Shown here piece after piece: positions 1-6,272 of a stretch of 6,694 bases of DNA. The notes beneath the pieces were generated by a model. That model searched no databases and was not told the DNA's origin. It was given only the letters and a program-made list of their open reading frames with translations. The DNA is from Bacteroidota bacterium (lineage in GTDB: Bacteria; Bacteroidota; Bacteroidia; Bacteroidales; B18-G4). The position numbers and the translations under genes were made by a program. Positions within the stretch are counted from its first letter, which is position 1. Every line of letters begins with the position of its first letter. The stretch spans positions 1-6,694 of the forward strand of contig QMPN01000162.1 of the NCBI GenBank assembly GCA_003648575.1. Reading direction: 5' to 3'.

Positions 1-129
1 GTTTGTGAGTGTGTAAGGATGCTTGCAGAGATCATCGCCACAGTGAAAATTAATCTAATGCTTGTTCTCATTGTCTTAAGAGTTACTTGCTTTGTGTTTT
101 AACTTAAATATCTAAAATAGAAACTATAA
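1..129. other. AT-rich left flank, no gene recognised
   Basis: An in-frame stretch on the plus strand runs from base 1 to a TAA at 100-102. It could be the last 33 codons of something entering from the left, but the translation is hydrophobic and low in information and I recognise nothing in it. The rest is AT-rich. I looked for an IS terminal inverted repeat here that would match sequence after 1592 and found only a short, unconvincing similarity (GTTCTCAT at 64-71 against the reverse complement of ATGAGAAC at 1614-1621). The left end of the insertion sequence may lie in this stretch or just outside the window. Confidence 0.3.
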
Positions 130-196
130 AAAGTGATGTATTTTGCTTATATTCAAAGTGTTGAAGCAATAAATACTAGCAAAAAAACATCACTTT
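130..196 (+). repeat. Long hairpin just before the transposase start
   Basis: AAAGTGATGT at 130-139 pairs perfectly with ACATCACTTT at 187-196. The stem continues with TTTTGCT (141-147) against AGCAAAA (178-184), interrupted by a small internal loop of A140 opposite 185-186. About 17 base pairs form around a 30-base AT-rich loop. The stem ends four bases before the ATG at 201. In other insertion sequences (IS10, IS50) such a structure lets transcripts entering from outside fold and hide the transposase start, which keeps transposition low. That role here is inference. The stem could also be an operator-like binding site. Confidence 0.7.
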
Positions 197-200
197 CTAG

Positions 201-1592
201 ATGAATAATACGAAGAAAAAGTTAAAGAACCAATCTAAAGTTGTTAAGTCCTCATTTCAACAAGTTGATGTTGCATCTTCTCTCAGCAAAACTCAAGCAA
301 GCTTGGGTTTGCATTCGTTCATCGCAACATTTCCAGGCAGTAACATCACAAAGTATTCCGGTCTCAATACCGTAGCAAAATATATGAACGGCCATAACAT
401 AGTAAGATCCATCAGTACTTCATTTCCTACCGAGTGGCACAATGCCACCAAGTTTGGCGTCAACCAGGTTATGATGGCCATCACCCTGGCTTCGATCAGC
501 GGGATAAACCGGATCTACAGGATCGCTGTCTTTAGCGGGGACGGATTGGTCAAGGCATTATTGAAGCTAAATAAGGCAATAAATGAGAATGCCATATCGG
601 CCACGTTGAAGAACCTGGGGCAAAGTGGGGCTCGCAAGCTGCAGAAGTTATTGTTGTCAAAAAACTCCCGGTGGCTGTGTGAGAGCGGGTTGACAAGCAT
701 TACTCTGGATGCTGATTCCACCGTCAAATCTGTTTGTGGCAGTCAGGAAGGTGCGGCTAAGGGGTACAACACGACAAAAAAAGGTGCGAAAAGCTATCAC
801 CCTCTGCTAGTTTTTGTGAGCGAGATGAAACTGCTCTACCACACATGGTTCAGGACAGGGTCAGCTTATACGGCCAACGGTGTTGTTGAGTTCTTAAAGG
901 AAGTACAATCCAGTCTTCCCGGGAATGTCAGGAAAGTGTTTTTCAGAGCAGACAGCGGGTTCTTTTCAGGGAATTTGTTTGACTTACTGGAATCCTTTTC
1001 TTGGGACTATCTGGTGAAAGTGAAACTCAAAAACCTGGAAAGTTTGCTGAAAGCTCAGGATTGGACCGATGTTGAAGATGCAAAAGATGTTGCCATATGC
1101 GAGTTCAGCTACCAGGCAGGCTCTTGGCAACAAACCAGAATACTGAAAGCAATGCGTACAGTAAAGGAATATGTTGAAGTATCCTATCTGGGGGAGATAA
1201 AAACAGTGCCGGTTTATCAGTACGTATGCTATGTCAGCAGGTATGATGTGGATTCCATTGAGCTGCATTAGTTGTACAAGCAGCGTTCTACCAGCGAGAC
1301 ATGGATTGAGCAGGTAAAAGGGCATACGATGGCAGGCAACACGCTGACCGATGACTTTTGGGCAAATGACATACTCTGGCAATTAAGCGTATTTGCATAC
1401 AATATATCGGTGATGATGCGCCAGAAGAAAGACAAGTTTAAGAAGCAGGAGCACCGGAGTTTTATTGATTGGTTTATTGCAGTGCCTGCCAGAATAACCA
1501 AGAGTGGGCATCAGATTGAATTGAAAATGTATGAACATCATTTTTACAAAGACGCTTGGGAAGAGCTTGACAGGCTCATCGAAGCGGCATAG
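201..1592 (+). pseudogene. IS1380-family DDE transposase, interrupted by in-frame TAG
   Basis: The product is a DDE transposase that would cut and rejoin the ends of its insertion sequence. Seen directly: the family block LDADST (residues 167-174, Asp170/Asp172) followed by GSQEGAAKGYN and SYHPL; the second acidic motif RADSGFF with Asp251; and the C-terminal Y-(2)-R-(3)-E-(6)-K signature, with Tyr at 1275-1277, Arg at 1284-1286, Glu at 1296-1298 (codon 366) and Lys at 1317-1319. A TAG at 1269-1271 (codon 357) sits nine codons before the catalytic Glu. The 356-residue product therefore has both Asp but no Glu. The frame continues for 106 codons to a TAG at 1590-1592, followed directly by TAA. 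GAG, CAG or AAG could each give this TAG by one change. No Shine-Dalgarno is evident before the ATG. Restoring one codon gives about 463 residues, normal for the family. Probably inactive unless TAG is suppressed or Glu-containing transposase is supplied in trans. Confidence 0.88.
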
Positions 1593-1613
1593 TAACATAG
1601 AAAGGAGGAAAAT

Positions 1614-1658
1614 ATGAGAACCGACACGAGAGTGTATGGGAGAGGTACCTTCCATTAG
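1614..1658 (+). CDS. Possible 14-residue peptide behind a perfect Shine-Dalgarno
   Basis: The ATG at 1614 lies five bases after a full AAAGGAGG (1601-1608), the only strong ribosome-binding site in the window. Other starts here have none, which fits Bacteroidota habits and makes this one stand out. The reading frame is MRTDTRVYGRGTFH, then TAG at 1656-1658. The peptide matches nothing I know. An overlapping frame in the +1 register (ATG at 1636) runs on to 1791, so a frameshifted longer gene is also conceivable. The arrangement could be coincidence in a purine-rich stretch. Low confidence that it is translated. Confidence 0.2.
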   Translation: MRTDTRVYGRGTFH

Positions 1659-1791
1659 CTCAGAAAACAGGGAAAAGTGGGGAATATTCCCCAATGAGCA
1701 GGGCCATGAAGAATATTCACGTCGCGGAGTTAAACCAAATTGGCCGCAATTGAATGGCCTTTGTTCATATACCAGATTAATCCTGGTTTAA
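1636..1791 (+). CDS. Possible 51-residue open frame, unrecognised
   Basis: The frame is open from 1618 and has an ATG at 1636 and a TAA at 1789-1791. The translation starts MGEVPSISSENREKW and is rich in charged and aromatic residues rather than low complexity. It includes a segment NEQGHEEYSRRGVKPNW and ends in a short hydrophobic tail. It overlaps the 14-residue peptide frame in the +1 register, and its last codons lie in the 1771-1787 stem. No ribosome-binding site sits directly before the ATG. I do not recognise a family. It may be a remnant of a longer gene or chance. Confidence 0.15.
   Translation: MGEVPSISSENREKWGIFPNEQGHEEYSRRGVKPNWPQLNGLCSYTRLILV
1678..1693. repeat. 16-bp perfect palindrome TGGGGAATATTCCCCA
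   Basis: TGGGGAATATTCCCCA reads the same on both strands with no spacer. A perfect GC-flanked palindrome this long is unlikely by chance in a short AT-rich gap. As DNA it could be a homodimer binding site. As RNA a spacerless palindrome folds poorly on itself, so a protein site or recombination site is the likelier reading. A related AGAATATTC occurs nearby (1710-1718). Function unknown. Confidence 0.6.
1771..1787. repeat. Weak stem-loop between convergent genes
   Basis: ACCAG (1771-1775) pairs with CTGGT (1783-1787) around a 7-base loop. It is followed on the plus strand by TTAAAAAATT and lies about 10 bases past the stop of the minus-strand gene. The position suits a transcription terminator for either direction, but the stem is only 5 bp and there is no proper U-run on the minus strand. 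Call it a possible weak terminator at most. Confidence 0.25.
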
Positions 1792-1796
1792 AAAAT

Positions 1797-3011
1797 TCAA
1801 TTTAGATATTTAAGTTTCACATATACTAGCGGCGGATCTATCCATTTTCCGGATACATGACGGGCGTAGCTGGAGGGATAAGGGTCAAAATCCAGGCTTG
1901 AATGATTAGCAGTATTTGTTCCCAAAGTGTAGAGAGAAGATGTAACGATATCAAATGCGCTCTTAAATGCCGGCTTTAAATATGGCAATGCTTCTGATCC
2001 ATATTCTAAAGTGATAAAATCATCGTATACTTTATCTGCAGCAACTGTAGTGTCATTACTATATTGTTGAAGAGCATAAAGGAGTATCTCCGAAGGCTTA
2101 TCAATTACCGAGGTAGTGCCATTTCTATCTGTCCTCGCAACATAGCCAATAATATTCTTACGGGCCACAAAATCACCCCACCTCTTTAGCACATATTCCG
2201 GCCATGTATTGGCAATGACTCCCTGTCCGTTAAATTCATTGCCAATGTCAAACTCAATAATCGTAGGGCGGTCTATAGTTCCTGCATACTTATCATTGGG
2301 ATGTGTAAGAAAGAAATCGTGAGGCGTCTCTTTCATCATCAGAATGATCTCATCATATTTCAGGTGTTCAATACATCCGATAATTGCGTCGTACTCTGAA
2401 TCACTATAAGAGAACGTTCTGATATATAATTTTTTATCCAACTCTCCAACCACTACATCAGCAACACTATTGATGACCAGAGCCAGTTTTTCGGCTTCAC
2501 TTTTCAAGCTGCGTGAGTATTGCCGTTCGGCCCTGGCACCCGTTTCAATAAAGGTTAAGATCAATCCATCCACCTGGGGGATCAATGCGATCATATCCCG
2601 GTAATCCTGCTTAAACCAGGTCCAAAAAACGGGATTATCCAGATCAATGGTCCCCTCAGGTCCGGTTTTAAACTCTTCAGGGTAATAGTCCAATGGATAC
2701 AAGGCATGGTCCCATACGACAAGCTCCCCGATGCCTGATTGATGTGCTTTCTCTAAAAGATGATTGATCTGTTTTTCTTTCTCAGGCTCCTTTACCTGCC
2801 TGAGATCCATTATTATATGATGAGACAATTGCAGGTGGTTTATCTCGAATTCATCTGCCCTGTTAATGACCGCATCAATTGACGCAGAATCATCTGTCAA
2901 AATTGACCAGCCCTTCACCAAAAGGGGCACTGTGTTTACCTACTCTGTATCTGCACTATCGCACGAAACAAACAATGCGATACATATAATTATTTGAATG
3001 ACGATTCGCAT
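1797..3011 (-). pseudogene. GH67-like (alpha-glucuronidase-type) lipoprotein, broken by in-frame TAG and probably C-terminally truncated
   Basis: The frame starts at ATG 3011 (alternative ATG 3017) with MRIVIQIIICIALFVSC, a lipoprotein signal peptide. Cysteine 17 is followed by acidic residues (DSADTE), as in Bacteroidota surface-export signals. A TAG at 2940-2942 (codon 24) interrupts it. The same frame then runs 380 codons to TGA at 1797-1799. A GTG at 2930 could begin the downstream part, but without a signal peptide. Visible TIM-barrel landmarks: KGWSIL, LVVWDHALYPLDYYP, LTFIETGARAE, then PTIIEFDIGNEFNGQG and a following WPEYVLKRW. This last pair parallels the LEFQITQEYTGQ region of GH67 alpha-glucuronidases, as does the later GYVARTDRNG block. 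GH67 enzymes usually have about 650-700 residues. This frame has about 403, so the helical C-terminal domain is probably missing at the IS-facing end. If functional it would remove uronic acid side chains at the cell surface. Family membership is by motif resemblance, not proven; a related uncharacterised TIM-barrel hydrolase family is the main alternative. Confidence 0.6.
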
Positions 3012-3015
3012 TTCC

Positions 3016-3038
3016 ATATCAACATATTGAATTGATAT
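3016..3038. repeat. Inverted repeat at the lipoprotein start
   Basis: ATATCAA (3016-3022) and TTGATAT (3032-3038) are perfect 7-bp inverted arms around 9 bases. They lie immediately upstream of the minus-strand ATG at 3011 and abut the alternative ATG at 3017. In the mRNA this would be an AU-rich hairpin at the translation start; in DNA it could be an operator. The stem is weak and short, so either role is speculative. Confidence 0.4.
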
Positions 3039-3153
3039 AAAGAAAAGAAATAAGCGCCTTGAACATTTCCGCGTATGCGTAATAGATTATTCCATTTGCG
3101 AATTTATATTTTGAAGTTGTACCCTTGGCTCCGGATCGGTCAGCTGGCAAGAT

Positions 3154-6027
3154 CTAAGGCACCAGCATGAAGCGATACCGTGTCTCATTCTGCTTCGGAA
3201 GCTTGCACTGAACCTCTCCTTTACGCAGCTTAAGTGTAGCAATCTTCTGCGATCCTTCCATATCCTCGCTATAGAGTTCCACAAACCGAATATCCGGAGG
3301 GAGGTTGTGAAAAACCAGCTTGCATGCCACATCCCCGCTCCCTGTATTCTTAACACGGATATCCAAACGGCATCTGTTACCAGTCAGCAAGTTGGTAATA
3401 CCCTGCCAATGCTTGCCTTCCGGTCGTGGAGTAAGCATAAAAGCATTGGGATCATCTATCCTTTCAAATCCAAACAGACCACGCAGCAACATATCTGAAA
3501 CATTAACAGTTATGGATGATGTAAAATGGCTCAGATGAATCCCTTGTCCATTATCCGGTCGGTACTGCTCCCAAATGGTGCCCGTACGTAGATAATCCCT
3601 TGCCACCATATCGAAGAGGTTGGTGGTGATATCAGCAGCTTCATCCTGAAAACCATAATCGGACAATCCACGCACCGTATAATAGGGCTGTATCAACCAG
3701 ATGGTTCCTCCCCAGCCATCCCGGATTACAAATGAAGGATCATCATACGGGGCGCTGGGCAAGGGATGAGGATATTTGCCTCCCGCAGCATACTTTTCAG
3801 GATCAGTGACCCTTTTTACAAGCTGCCTGGCCTGCTCTTGTGTTACAACTCCAGCAGTCATCCCATAGAATTCAATGGGTGACCCGGTAGGAATCGGCTT
3901 TAATGAATTCGCTTCAACACAGTTGTAGGTTCCCAACTCCTTATTCCACATATACTGCTGAATCCCTGCCTGAAGTTTGTCGGCCTTCTGATTCCACCTG
4001 TCGATCTCTTCCCTGCTCTTGTTAATGGCACCAGCCATCTTTGCCATGGTCCTGTACTGGTTCACCTGGAACATATTCATATCAACCCAGATGGTTTGAT
4101 ACTCATGACGTAAAGGTGTGCCATAATCAATGTTGTGGCCAATATCTGCCAGAGGTCCGTCTGGTGATTTGTTACGTTTTGTATCGATCCAATCCTGGTG
4201 CCTGACCAACAGGGGATAGGCCTCTTCAAGTAGTGATTGGTCACGATTCACCAGGTAACAATCCCATAAAGTGATGGGTATGTTCATCAATTGTGGTTGT
4301 ATCCGCATTGAGTGCTCCGGATTGAAGTGTAAGGGCAAACCGCCGTCCTCACGTATGCCATTCAAATAAGTCAAGATGGTCCTGGCCGCAACATTGGCAT
4401 CCCAGTGGGCATAAGTATGATTGCCTGTATCCCAGTAAAATGTCCACCGATAGAAGAGCAGATCTGCCACCATCCAGATATCCTTGCATTGTCCTTGTTT
4501 CGGAAGGGTTCCCGCACGTAAAATATCAAAGATGTAACTCCAGGTACCTCTCCAGGAGGCGTCAACTCCTTCGAGTTGGGGCATAGTCCTGTAAAGTGCA
4601 TTTCGTTTAGCATCACAAAGTTCTTCCAGGCCTTCCCAGTCTAAAGTTGTAGTTCTCAGTCCCAGCATTCGGCAAACGGCATCGAACTCCATCTCCTGTC
4701 TTGCAACAATTTTCTCCGGGACAAGCTTCTCCGGCGTGCATGCATTGGTAAATGCAAGCTGAAAGGGTTCACCCCGGCGATATGCATTTACACTGGCAAT
4801 GGCCAGGTCCTCCATTCCACCGGCAAAAATCTCATCAGGTGTGGGTGCATTCCCTGGCTCAAATATGTCTATAAAACTCAAACCAACAGAGTTTTCTGTT
4901 TTACCATCCGTGCCATTCATAGATAGATCGATAAGGCCATCCCCGTCGACATCCTCAGCTTCAAATGTCAGGACAGTTGCAATTTTTAATCCACACTCCT
5001 TCATAAGAACAGCTGTTTGCGCTCGTTCACCCTCACAGCGAAAATCTGGTCTATGGTTGGCCTTCGCATTCCAACTGGTATCGATCAAACCAACAGCAAC
5101 CTGATATTTTCCAGATTTCGGGACTTTAAACTGATACACCAGTGGTGTCGTTTTTGTCCCGAACATCATATGCTGAAAACGGGGATCGCATGGAATATCC
5201 AGCTGGAGTTTATGTACAAATCTACGAGGCGGATTCAACTCACTAATAGCCGGATCCAGATCAACAGGCAGAAGAGAACCCCAGCCGGCCTGTGTAACCA
5301 CCGATAGTGCTTGTGCCGACTTAGCCGGGATATGGATATTCCAGACTGCCCTGATCAAACCCTCTTCCTCAATGACCCGGGGAGGATTGTCTGTCTTAAT
5401 AAAAGTTTCCAGCCCCCGGGAATCTGTCATAAAAAAACCCTCCTCATGCCTGCCACTTATAACGAGTCTTTTCTCCGGGTCATTGACATACCTGGGTATC
5501 CTGGCTGTAGAATCATCAATGGATACTGAACTTTGCCAGGTGAGTTCAAGGGTGATCTGCTGTTCTTTGTTGGTCTTGTTTCGGAGATTCAGTCCGGTTA
5601 CCCATTGCAGGGAGGAAATGACCATATCGGTTCGCTGGAATTCTATCTCCCCGGTCCCTCCTGACACCTTATGGAAATCAAACTGGTGCTCAACCTCCCT
5701 GATCCTCATGGCTGAATCATCAAGCTTCCGGCCATCGACAAACAAGCGCATCTCACGCTTGTAATTGGGTTCCCCACCTGGCCATTCTGTCTTATCTGCA
5801 TCACGAAATAATCGGTTACCAGCGTACATATTCCCTTCAACCGTCCATCGAATCCCATCCCACCTGCTTGCATCCAGCAGGGTAAAATGCCTGAATTCAT
5901 CCTGAAAACAACTGCCGTACGTGGCGGTTAACCGTGTGTCCACACGTCCATTGTGATAAACCGGATCACCGCCGGCTTTCGCAGCAGAGAATAGTGCGAC
6001 AACAGTCAACACCATTAATAGCTTCAT
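3154..6027 (-). CDS. Secreted (alpha/alpha)6-barrel glycoside hydrolase, GH37/GH63-like, with malectin-like domain
   Basis: I place the start at ATG 6027, not the in-frame ATG 6057, because it gives a clean signal peptide (MKLLMVLTVVALFSAAKA, cut before GGD) and follows AGAGAGCAG. Product 957 residues, exported. Order: N-terminal beta-rich region (about 20-290); malectin-like beta-sandwich (about 295-400) containing a calcium-loop-like DVDGDGLID from residue 359; catalytic helical barrel (about 480-860) with WDTGNHTYAHWDAN; a C-terminal beta domain. Candidate catalytic residues are Asp634 in HNIDYGT (codon 4126-4128), aligning with the GWDNSPR motif of clan GH-G enzymes, and Glu820 in WEQYRPDNG (codon 3568-3570), aligning with WEYYNPETG. 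They are 186 residues apart, close to the 184 between Asp312 and Glu496 in E. coli Tre37A. The fold suggests an inverting exo-hydrolase of alpha-glycosides; substrate unknown. It ends in TAG (3154-3156) after YRFMLVP. It is 142 bp upstream of the lipoprotein, same strand, probably co-transcribed. Confidence 0.85.
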   Translation of the reverse strand: MKLLMVLTVVALFSAAKAGGDPVYHNGRVDTRLTATYGSCFQDEFRHFTLLDASRWDGIRWTVEGNMYAGNRLFRDADKTEWPGGEPNYKREMRLFVDGRKLDDSAMRIREVEHQFDFHKVSGGTGEIEFQRTDMVISSLQWVTGLNLRNKTNKEQQITLELTWQSSVSIDDSTARIPRYVNDPEKRLVISGRHEEGFFMTDSRGLETFIKTDNPPRVIEEEGLIRAVWNIHIPAKSAQALSVVTQAGWGSLLPVDLDPAISELNPPRRFVHKLQLDIPCDPRFQHMMFGTKTTPLVYQFKVPKSGKYQVAVGLIDTSWNAKANHRPDFRCEGERAQTAVLMKECGLKIATVLTFEAEDVDGDGLIDLSMNGTDGKTENSVGLSFIDIFEPGNAPTPDEIFAGGMEDLAIASVNAYRRGEPFQLAFTNACTPEKLVPEKIVARQEMEFDAVCRMLGLRTTTLDWEGLEELCDAKRNALYRTMPQLEGVDASWRGTWSYIFDILRAGTLPKQGQCKDIWMVADLLFYRWTFYWDTGNHTYAHWDANVAARTILTYLNGIREDGGLPLHFNPEHSMRIQPQLMNIPITLWDCYLVNRDQSLLEEAYPLLVRHQDWIDTKRNKSPDGPLADIGHNIDYGTPLRHEYQTIWVDMNMFQVNQYRTMAKMAGAINKSREEIDRWNQKADKLQAGIQQYMWNKELGTYNCVEANSLKPIPTGSPIEFYGMTAGVVTQEQARQLVKRVTDPEKYAAGGKYPHPLPSAPYDDPSFVIRDGWGGTIWLIQPYYTVRGLSDYGFQDEAADITTNLFDMVARDYLRTGTIWEQYRPDNGQGIHLSHFTSSITVNVSDMLLRGLFGFERIDDPNAFMLTPRPEGKHWQGITNLLTGNRCRLDIRVKNTGSGDVACKLVFHNLPPDIRFVELYSEDMEGSQKIATLKLRKGEVQCKLPKQNETRYRFMLVP

Positions 6028-6081
6028 TCTGCTCTCTTTCTTTGAAATCAATTTCATTACTTCTATTATTACTATTGTTCC

Positions 6082-6099
6082 AAAATCCCTTTGGATTTT
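6082..6099. repeat. Perfect 7-bp hairpin in hydrolase leader
   Basis: AAAATCC (6082-6088) and GGATTTT (6093-6099) pair perfectly around a 4-base loop, 55 bases upstream of the hydrolase ATG at 6027. If the hydrolase promoter lies further upstream, this forms a small hairpin in its 5' leader. It could also be a protein-binding site. No U-run follows on the minus strand, so it is not a convincing terminator. Confidence 0.4.
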
Positions 6100-6120
6100 C
6101 CAATCATATAATTTTCAATG

Positions 6121-6137
6121 CATTGATAAAGTATACT
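6121..6137. promoter_or_regulatory. Left arm of perfect 17-bp inverted repeat pair
   Basis: CATTGATAAAGTATACT is the exact reverse complement of 6256-6272, with 118 bases between the arms. It overlaps a local palindrome TCAATGCATTGA (6115-6126). It lies 94 bases upstream of the hydrolase ATG on the minus strand. Two identical copies in opposite orientation flanking a divergent promoter region suggest paired sites for a regulator, perhaps the product of the adjacent DNA-binding gene; that link is inference. The inner palindrome AGTATACT within each arm would suit a dimer. Confidence 0.55.
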
Positions 6138-6212
6138 AAATTCATTCGTCCTTCCTTTACTTTAAAAATATCATAAAAATTCGTGTATATCAGCTTTTTC
6201 GGTGTATTACTC

Positions 6213-6243
6213 TTGCAATTAATGATAATGTATATTATATTTG
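6213..6243 (+). promoter_or_regulatory. Bacteroidota-type promoter for the gene at 6270
   Basis: TTG at 6213-6215 and TATATTTG at 6236-6243 are separated by 20 bases, matching the Bacteroidota -33/-7 pattern TTG...TAnnTTTG with no mismatch in the core. Transcription would begin at about 6250, giving a leader of about 20 bases that consists largely of the right inverted-repeat arm before the ATG at 6270. This is the best promoter match in the window. Confidence 0.6.
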
Positions 6244-6255
6244 AGTTTATAAATA

Positions 6256-6272
6256 AGTATACTTTATCAATG
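6256..6272. promoter_or_regulatory. Right arm of 17-bp inverted repeat pair, containing the ATG
   Basis: AGTATACTTTATCAATG exactly mirrors 6121-6137, and its last three bases are the start codon at 6270-6272. It lies just downstream of the predicted promoter, where a bound protein would block transcription. Because the repeat includes the ATG, its sequence may be constrained by both DNA binding and translation. Confidence 0.55.

Larger units (their letters stand above)
130..1592 (+). mobile_element. IS1380-family insertion sequence (ends not resolved)
   Basis: The element is recognised from its transposase, not from its ends. The span given is a minimum: the upstream hairpin plus the transposase reading frame. 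Elements of this family are usually around 1.6-1.7 kb with short terminal inverted repeats and a short target duplication, so the true ends probably lie within about 1-130 and 1593-1800. I could not find a convincing inverted repeat pair or target duplication by eye. The neighbouring minus-strand gene seems to be truncated at about 1800, so the right junction may coincide with a rearrangement rather than a clean insertion. Confidence 0.7.
1593..1796. other. Non-genic stretch between IS and hydrolase gene, with structured segments
   Basis: This 204-base stretch lies between convergent reading frames and holds no gene that I recognise. It contains a perfect AAAGGAGG (1601-1608), a hairpin ACAC-GAGA-GTGT with a GNRA-type tetraloop (1624-1635), a 16-bp perfect palindrome (1678-1693) and a short stem near its right end (1771-1787). 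A group II intron tail was considered because of the GNRA hairpin, but I saw no domain V signature. It may be the right end of the IS, debris of another mobile element, or a structured RNA. Confidence 0.4.

Noticed and set aside
984..1694. Overlapping minus-strand open frames opposite the transposase
   Set aside because: They are shadows of the transposase frame; the translations resemble no known family.
1593..1700. Group II intron tail
   Set aside because: A GNRA hairpin is present, but I saw no domain V sequence or reverse transcriptase fragment.
1..1800. Terminal inverted repeats of the IS
   Set aside because: Comparing both flanks by eye gave only an 8-base similarity, not enough to call ends.
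3019..3155. 44-codon open extension of the hydrolase frame past its TAG
   Set aside because: The translation has no conserved look, overlaps the likely control region of the next gene, and an open run of this length is not rare by chance.
4799..5764. Several plus-strand open frames of 70-130 codons opposite the hydrolase
   Set aside because: They are antisense shadows of a strongly coding gene, with no recognisable domains or start signals.
6028..6057. Upstream in-frame ATG at 6057 as the hydrolase start
   Set aside because: It would put ten charged residues before a clean signal peptide; the internal ATG at 6027 is better placed.
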